DNA of 19,554 nucleotides from G020354645 sp050053515. Its GTDB lineage: Bacteria; Desulfobacterota; Desulfobacteria; Desulfobacterales; G020354645. This document shows positions 15,011-19,554 of the stretch, piece after piece. Both the position numbers and the translations under genes were made by a program. The stretch lies in contig JASFTQ010000047.1 of NCBI GenBank assembly GCA_050053515.1, forward strand, positions 1 through 19,554. Direction: 5' to 3'. Under the pieces are notes generated by a model. It saw nothing but the letters and a program-made list of their open reading frames with translations. It was not told the origin of the DNA and searched no databases. Position 1 is the first letter of the stretch. Every line of letters begins with the position of its first letter.

Positions 15011-16389
15011 CAGTTCACCTCCCAATTGCCGGGATTCATGATCCCCTGAGGATCAAGGACTGCTCGAATGCGATTCATCAATGCAAACGTATTGGGATCC
15101 ATTTTGCGGATGATCTCTTTCTGGGCCTGAACCTCGGCCTTCCAGGGAATTGCGCCCATATCCACAACTGCCCGGTTGGTCTCCTCAAGCGCTTTTTGGG
15201 CGCGATGGATATCGGATGAATCGGCCCGATTAAAGGCATAGGCGTAAAAAAACATCATGCAATGGTTTACGCCAATGATGCGGGATCCCAGTGAATAGCT
15301 GACGTCCAGCCCGGCGGCTATGTCAAGCCCCAACCGATACGCTTCGGGAAATAGATCCACCGGCATGATCGCACCGACATATTCAAACCCCCCGCCCTTT
15401 CTTACATCCGCAAAGCGAGACAACGTCCTGGCAGGTACTTCTAAAAATTGCTGCTTCAAAACCGCCGGCAAGGGCATAAATCCCGCCACGTTATGGCCGA
15501 TGTATTCCTGTACCGAGGCGCGTATCAGATTTCGCTTCCAGATCAACTCATCCTTGGTATTAGCGCCATAGTTGATGTTGCTGTGCAGAAATCCGCGGGC
15601 CCATTCCGGTTTGGGTGACATCCAGGTCAGCATATCCTCGGCCAACTGGGTACCCGTCAGGCGGTGCAGAATGTCGGGCATGAGCTGTGGGTCTTCACAA
15701 ACAAATATGCCGACATCATTGAAGCGGTAACTGGGGTAGAGCTTGATCGCCAGCCTGGTGATCACCCCGGTCGTGCCGGTCCATCCAAGAAAAAGTCCCG
15801 CCAGATCGGGAAGCGGTGCCCGGGAAAACCAATAAGAAGACACGGCGCAGGAGCCTATGCGGGTAACCTCGCCTGTCGGCAAAACCACCTCCAGACCGTT
15901 GAGCATTTCCGAATGAAACCCGGCAGCGTGTGATAAATGGCCGGAACCGTGGATGGATATATTGCCGCCGATGGTGGCAACCGGCGGCGCGTCGGGAGCA
16001 GAATGCTTCAGGAGCGGGTAATGCTTTTTCAAATAGGCCTGGAGCATCCCCTGTGAGGTTCCGGCTTCCACTACCGCATAGCGGCTGGTTTCGTTTACCT
16101 CCAGGATACGATTCATGCGTTTCATATCCAAGATGATCCCGCCCTTGAGGGGCCGCGAAATCCCCGAAAGGACAAGCCCTGCGCCCAACGGCACCACGGG
16201 AATTTTATGTTGGTTCGCCAGAAGCATAATCCGGCTGACCTCTTCGGTGGTGTTGGGCATTACCACGAAATCCGGTTCACAGGGGGCCATCGTGCCGGGG
16301 TCCATGGAATAGATATAGCGCTCCTCGGGTTGATCGGAGACGAATTGAACTCCGACTATTTTTGCCAGTTGGTCGTAAATATTTTTCAC
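15010..16389 (-). CDS. FAD-binding oxidase (GlcD/lactate dehydrogenase-type)
   Basis: A VAO/PCMH-fold flavoprotein of 459 residues, the catalytic subunit of a 2-hydroxyacid-type dehydrogenase. The FAD_binding_4 domain (about 38-215) shows PDFVVMPNTTEEVSRIMLLA (39-58), PVVPLGAGLVLSG (64-76), GGNISIHGSGHLSHAAGFH (141-159) and LGWTGTTGVITRLAIKLYP (201-219). The C-terminal FAD-oxidase_C domain ends in LDPQGIMNPGNW (445-456), the usual terminal signature. The start is GTG at 16389: GAGGAGGAA lies 7 nt upstream, 4 nt after the previous stop. A longer ATG at 16440 would overlap Fe-S subunit 1 and is disfavoured. Likely substrates in the family are glycolate, lactate or longer hydroxyacids; none is shown here. 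It probably forms a complex with the two flanking Fe-S subunits. Confidence 0.9.
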   Translation of the reverse strand: MKNIYDQLAKIVGVQFVSDQPEERYIYSMDPGTMAPCEPDFVVMPNTTEEVSRIMLLANQHKIPVVPLGAGLVLSGISRPLKGGIILDMKRMNRILEVNETSRYAVVEAGTSQGMLQAYLKKHYPLLKHSAPDAPPVATIGGNISIHGSGHLSHAAGFHSEMLNGLEVVLPTGEVTRIGSCAVSSYWFSRAPLPDLAGLFLGWTGTTGVITRLAIKLYPSYRFNDVGIFVCEDPQLMPDILHRLTGTQLAEDMLTWMSPKPEWARGFLHSNINYGANTKDELIWKRNLIRASVQEYIGHNVAGFMPLPAVLKQQFLEVPARTLSRFADVRKGGGFEYVGAIMPVDLFPEAYRLGLDIAAGLDVSYSLGSRIIGVNHCMMFFYAYAFNRADSSDIHRAQKALEETNRAVVDMGAIPWKAEVQAQKEIIRKMDPNTFALMNRIRAVLDPQGIMNPGNWEVN

Positions 16390-16393
16390 GAAA

Positions 16394-17428
16394 TCATTCC
16401 TCCTCGCTCCCTTTTTCCAATGCAAGTTGACAAAGATCACTCATCAGAATGGGTATCATCCCTCTTTCAATGACGCCGTCTGCCAAGGTGAACATGCATA
16501 CCGGACAGTTAAAAACACAATAGGCGGCACCGGATTGGGCCATGTCGTCGAGATTACGGGTTTGAACATCATCGGCAAGGTCATCATGTTGATGGGCTCT
16601 GAAAACATGGCCGCAGCAAAGGGCATTTTCGTTTTCGTATTTGCGGGGTCGCCGTTCAGCGCCGATTTTTTTGAAAATGTCATCCACCCAATGCTGGGTT
16701 TCCGGAACAAGACGATTGGAGCAAGGCCGCTGGTAGGCCACCTTGGCATCGAGCGGCTGGATCGTATCTTTGAGCGCTTCGAGTCTCCTGGACAGGTACT
16801 CAAAAAGTTGAACCGACTCGAAGGGGACCTCAATACCAAAAGCCGGCGCCAGCTGGGTGAAGGTTCCGTAACACTCGTCGTGGAAGCAAATCAGGCTGTC
16901 AATGCCGCTGTCCTTGAGGTAAAAATCCCAGATGTTGTCGATCATCCTCGGCAGCCGTTCCCGAATCACGGAGTTTCTTGCAAAGTGCAGCCACATGGCG
17001 TTACAGAAGATGTCGCTGCCGACAATGAGGGAGGCATTTTCAAAAAGGGGTTCGCGAATGCAGCCGGTCAGCATGGGAAAGTAGCACATGTTTATTACGG
17101 GAGCCGTCACTTTTGCCGGCGTAATGGTCCCTCTGGGCTGCATCATCAAAATTTGCTGTTTGGTAATCGGTATGGGGGCCGGCAGGATTCCTTTTTCCTC
17201 CTGGCGTTCGACAATTAGATAAAAGGGATGGTTGTTGTAGGGACAATATTCTTCACAGGCATAACAGGTCGCGCAATCATTGAGAACTTTTGAATCCTGG
17301 CCATTTAAAATACGCTGCCGCTCTGCTTTGGCCGATGCCAAATCCAAATCCATATACTGACACTTGATGAGGCAATCGATGGTTTCACAATTTTGGCAAA
17401 CTTGCGGATCATAGTTTAGTTCCGGCAC
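16394..17428 (-). CDS. Fe-S oxidoreductase subunit 1 (ferredoxin plus CCG domain)
   Basis: A 344-residue iron-sulfur protein, first gene of the tight redox trio. Cluster ligands: C11, C14, C19, C23 (CX2CX4CX3C, an unusual spacing) and C52, C55, C58, C62 (CATCYACEEYCP). A CCG domain follows in the C-terminal half with C236, C271-C272, C308 and C311. The earlier half has C115, C123, C142, C181 and C186 (CFHDECYGTF), a variant without the paired CC. The start is GTG, preceded by AAGGAGGA at 7 nt. The FAD oxidase starts 4 nt after its stop. It could take electrons from the flavin subunit, or give them to a heterodisulfide-like or quinone partner; two such subunits around one FAD oxidase is not the usual GlcDEF layout. 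Confidence 0.82.
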   Translation of the reverse strand: MPELNYDPQVCQNCETIDCLIKCQYMDLDLASAKAERQRILNGQDSKVLNDCATCYACEEYCPYNNHPFYLIVERQEEKGILPAPIPITKQQILMMQPRGTITPAKVTAPVINMCYFPMLTGCIREPLFENASLIVGSDIFCNAMWLHFARNSVIRERLPRMIDNIWDFYLKDSGIDSLICFHDECYGTFTQLAPAFGIEVPFESVQLFEYLSRRLEALKDTIQPLDAKVAYQRPCSNRLVPETQHWVDDIFKKIGAERRPRKYENENALCCGHVFRAHQHDDLADDVQTRNLDDMAQSGAAYCVFNCPVCMFTLADGVIERGMIPILMSDLCQLALEKGSEEE

Positions 17429-17595
17429 GGCGGGATCCTCCTTCCGGGATCATGTTCATAAATAACAGAGGGATCGTGTAAAAATCCCCCGCCCCCTGAA
17501 CTTGCAAAAGGGGTAAGCGCTCTATGACAGTCCTGAATCAATTAGCAGACGATTCTTTTCACGGTCAAGATATTTGAAAGGGAGGCAAACCGATG
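17429..17595. other. Gap between MFS and Fe-S subunit 1
   Basis: This 167-nt stretch has no gene on the minus strand. A candidate promoter for the redox trio would sit here, but no box pair is convincing. On the plus strand, AAAGGGAGG followed by an ATG at 17593 opens only ten codons, antisense to the MFS 3' end. Confidence 0.3.
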
Positions 17596-18900
17596 TCAAC
17601 CGTCAGGGACATCTTTTTTGCCTGAAGATGCCGGCATCGTCTCTGTTAGAAAGAAGCTGGCGATCAACGCCGCCAGCCCGCAAAGAAAAAGCAGCAGAAA
17701 TGAATACTTGTATCCCTCAAAGACGAAAGCACCGGATGCCGTGAGTCCCTGACTGTCCAACACAAATCCTAAAATGACCTGAAAAAGGGCACCACCGAGA
17801 AAAGGGAAAAAGTTCACCAATCCTGTGGCCGTGCCGGCAATCGATACAGGAAAAAGTTCCTTGTTGGTAGTGAATCCGATGGTGACGATGGCACCCGAAA
17901 ACAAGCCGATTCCCAAACAGATGAGGTAAAGCAGCGGGATCGGAATTTGCCGGGTGTAAAAATAAAGCGTGCCTGTGATGATCAACATAAAAACGCTGGC
18001 CAATATCAATACCGGTTTTCGGGCTTTGAACAGATCGTTGGAAAGAAAGCTCAAAAAAGGACTGCCCACGATCATGCCGATGGCCGCCATGGAGAGGATA
18101 TGGCCGGCCCTGGCCTTGCTGAGGCCGTAAATCTGCATCAGAAATGGCCCCCCCCAGAGGCCGATGAAAGAAAAAAATATGGCACAGGTAAAAAAAAACC
18201 AGCAGGAAAGCGGCCAAAACCGAAGAAGTGAAAGAACCATTTTAACCCCTTGGATGAGGCCAATGGCTTCTGCGGCAAACGCCGAAGGTTGAGCGGGAGA
18301 GGGCCAATCCAGATCTGCCGGCCGATCCCGCACGAAGGCCCAGACCAAGGCGGCTAGAATCAGGGTAAAAATACCCACCAGCCCGAAGGACTGGCGCCAG
18401 CCGATCCAGTTGCTGATGTATGCAAGCGGCGTGGCCGCACTGTAGGATCCGATACCGCCCATGGCCATGAGGATTCCGGTCATCATGGCAAATTCCTTGA
18501 CCCGAAACCACTCGGCCAGCACCTTTAAAGTGGGAACAAAGAACATGGCTACGCCCAGGCCTACGAGGGTTCGGCCTACAATGGCAACCAATACGTCCGG
18601 GGCGATGGCCAGAATCAATGAACCGGCAAAAGCCACGCAGAAAAACAGGGAAATGGTCTTTCTGGGACCCCAGGAATCCGAGAGGAGTCCGGCCGGAAGC
18701 TGCATCAGGGCATAGGGGTAGAAATAGGCCGATCCTAAAAGCCCCAGCAGCCCACCGCCGGCCGCCAGATCCCGTCGCATGTCCTCGGCCACCACGGCCG
18801 GACAAAGCCGGTGAAAATAGACCATGACATAGCCAAAGGCCAGAATCCAGAAAATCAGCCATCGGTAACGCAATACTCCGGGAGGGACTTCCCTGCTCAT
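17596..18900 (-). CDS. MFS transporter (copy 1 of a related pair)
   Basis: A 434-residue inner-membrane major facilitator with about 12 hydrophobic segments. The N-terminal half shows RYRWLIFWILAFGYVMVYFH (11-30), the loop motif GLLSDSWGPRK (71-81), and a WIGWRQSFGLVGIFTLI block. These match the other MFS at 12497-13735 closely enough to call them paralogues or related family members. The start at 18900 (MSREVPPG) is preferred because GGAAGGT lies about 6 nt before it; an ATG at 18915 has no comparable site. It is followed by a 167-nt gap before Fe-S subunit 1. A repeat half-element lies upstream at 18988. Confidence 0.87.
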   Translation of the reverse strand: MSREVPPGVLRYRWLIFWILAFGYVMVYFHRLCPAVVAEDMRRDLAAGGGLLGLLGSAYFYPYALMQLPAGLLSDSWGPRKTISLFFCVAFAGSLILAIAPDVLVAIVGRTLVGLGVAMFFVPTLKVLAEWFRVKEFAMMTGILMAMGGIGSYSAATPLAYISNWIGWRQSFGLVGIFTLILAALVWAFVRDRPADLDWPSPAQPSAFAAEAIGLIQGVKMVLSLLRFWPLSCWFFFTCAIFFSFIGLWGGPFLMQIYGLSKARAGHILSMAAIGMIVGSPFLSFLSNDLFKARKPVLILASVFMLIITGTLYFYTRQIPIPLLYLICLGIGLFSGAIVTIGFTTNKELFPVSIAGTATGLVNFFPFLGGALFQVILGFVLDSQGLTASGAFVFEGYKYSFLLLFLCGLAALIASFFLTETMPASSGKKDVPDG

Positions 18901-18987
18901 AAACCGACCTTCCATTGCAGTGTTTCAGAACCACCGGGGGACCAGCCTGCCGCTGAATATTTACCCCCTGCCTGGGCCGCAGGCAAA

Positions 18988-19012
18988 CGGAATATTATTT
19001 TGACGATCACTA
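18988..19012. repeat. Solo inverted-repeat end related to copy C
   Basis: CGGAATATTATTTTGACGAT followed by CACTA repeats the right outer arm of copy C (11460-11483) with two changes and ends in TA. A weak candidate for the opposite end, AGTGTTTCAGAA, sits at 18919. It begins 11 nt downstream of the stop codon of the minus-strand membrane gene at 19024. It may be a solo end or a very short, decayed element. Confidence 0.45.
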
Positions 19013-19023
19013 CCGCAACGCTA

Positions 19024-19554
19024 TTACAGAATGGCGATTGCCACAATCAGCACAATGCCGATCGCAGAGACTCGAACCATCATCGTTATCCCGGACAGTG
19101 TCCATCCCCTTGATGACCCGAAGATGGACACATTCGCCGGTAGAAAGCTGGCAAAAAATTCGTAGCCGGCATGCAGCACAGCCGCCAGCAGAAGCGTAAT
19201 AATGACCTGCTTGGCTGTCAGAAATCCGTTTTGAAATATGGGGCCGATCGCCGCAATGCCGGATATTGTGCTGGGCAGACCGGCAACGATTACCAACACG
19301 GCTGCTGATGGCAGTCCCCATGAAGACAAAAATGGATTTAGATGGCTCAGGAAAGCCGTTGCTTGTTCGATATTAATCAAAAGGGCAAAAAGCAGGGTGA
19401 CCGGAACGAATACGGCAGCAATGCGCCCAAATTGGACCAGCGAAAGTTTGACCAGCCTCGACCATTGTCGTTTATCGGTCTGGGAAGCGTCGATGATCGG
19501 CGATGCATTGCCCATCGGGCCGACAAATCCCGTTGCGCGTCGTTGTAAAATCCC
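19024..19554 (-). CDS. Nucleoside-recognition (GATE)-like membrane protein, 5' end missing
   Basis: The frame is open to the right edge of the window (176 residues visible), so the start lies outside. An internal Met at 19515 is unlikely to be the true start because 13 codons upstream remain open and coherent. The visible part is strongly hydrophobic with about four membrane segments: FVPVTLLFALLIN; VLVIVAGLPSTISGIAAIGP; VIITLLLAAVLHAGYEFFAS; and a C-terminal VRVSAIGIVLIVAIAIL. The GLPSTISGIAAIGP block resembles the Gate/nucleoside-recognition domain found in spore-maturation-like membrane proteins. The function is unknown, and the assignment rests on pattern only. Confidence 0.55.
   Translation of the reverse strand, partial: GILQRRATGFVGPMGNASPIIDASQTDKRQWSRLVKLSLVQFGRIAAVFVPVTLLFALLINIEQATAFLSHLNPFLSSWGLPSAAVLVIVAGLPSTISGIAAIGPIFQNGFLTAKQVIITLLLAAVLHAGYEFFASFLPANVSIFGSSRGWTLSGITMMVRVSAIGIVLIVAIAIL

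Noticed and set aside
16427..17218. Plus-strand open frame of 263 codons
   Set aside because: Antisense to Fe-S subunit 1, whose cysteine motifs and Shine-Dalgarno are clear.
17593..17625. Ten-codon plus-strand frame with AAAGGGAGG upstream
   Set aside because: Too short and antisense to the MFS 3' end; the purine-rich run is probably coincidental.
1..19554. CRISPR array, tRNA or rRNA
   Set aside because: No regularly spaced short repeats and no tRNA- or rRNA-like stretch were seen; the repeats present are dispersed and palindromic.

Overview
The window looks like accessory, catabolic chromosomal DNA from an anaerobic Gram-negative bacterium, most plausibly a Desulfobacterota (sulfate-reducer-type deltaproteobacterium) or close relative. 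This is an inference from gene content: a TAXI-type TRAP transporter, FAD oxidase plus CCG-domain Fe-S subunits, acyl-CoA metabolism, and many short interspersed repeats. No rRNA, tRNA or phylogenetic marker gene is present, so the lineage is not proven. Base composition is mixed, and TTG/GTG starts with good Shine-Dalgarno sequences are common.

Left part (1-5461): a repeat fragment; a gamma-glutamyltransferase of the YwrD type on the minus strand; a structured repeat-bearing gap; a pyridoxamine-phosphate-oxidase-like flavoprotein; a degenerate TA-flanked inverted-repeat element; then an Fsr-like MFS exporter followed by a small membrane protein. Middle (5473-11185): a TAXI solute-binding protein and a fused TRAP permease, separated by a structured intercistronic region; a 61-residue membrane protein coupled to the permease; a miniature inverted-repeat element; and an AMP-forming acyl-CoA ligase whose last six codons and stop lie inside a repeat copy.

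Right part (11186-19554) is read leftwards on the minus strand. A 298-bp nested inverted-repeat element sits at the far end of this block. In transcription order the genes are: the 3' part of a nucleoside-recognition-like membrane protein, an MFS transporter, Fe-S subunit 1, an FAD-binding oxidase, Fe-S subunit 2, a second related MFS transporter, and a 3-hydroxyacyl-CoA dehydrogenase-family enzyme. The Fe-S/FAD/Fe-S genes are spaced by 4 nt and by a 1-nt overlap, so they are almost certainly one unit. It resembles GlcD/GlcF-type hydroxyacid oxidoreductases, but the first CCG half of subunit 2 has lost its cysteines.

A reasonable working picture is import of a carboxylate (TRAP and MFS), activation to a CoA ester (ligase), and oxidation of hydroxy intermediates (HAD enzyme and FAD/Fe-S complex). 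The substrate cannot be read from sequence. The least ordinary content is the repeats. At least three families of short palindromic elements sit at or within about 20 bp of gene 3' ends, several flanked by TA, and one provides a protein's C-terminus.
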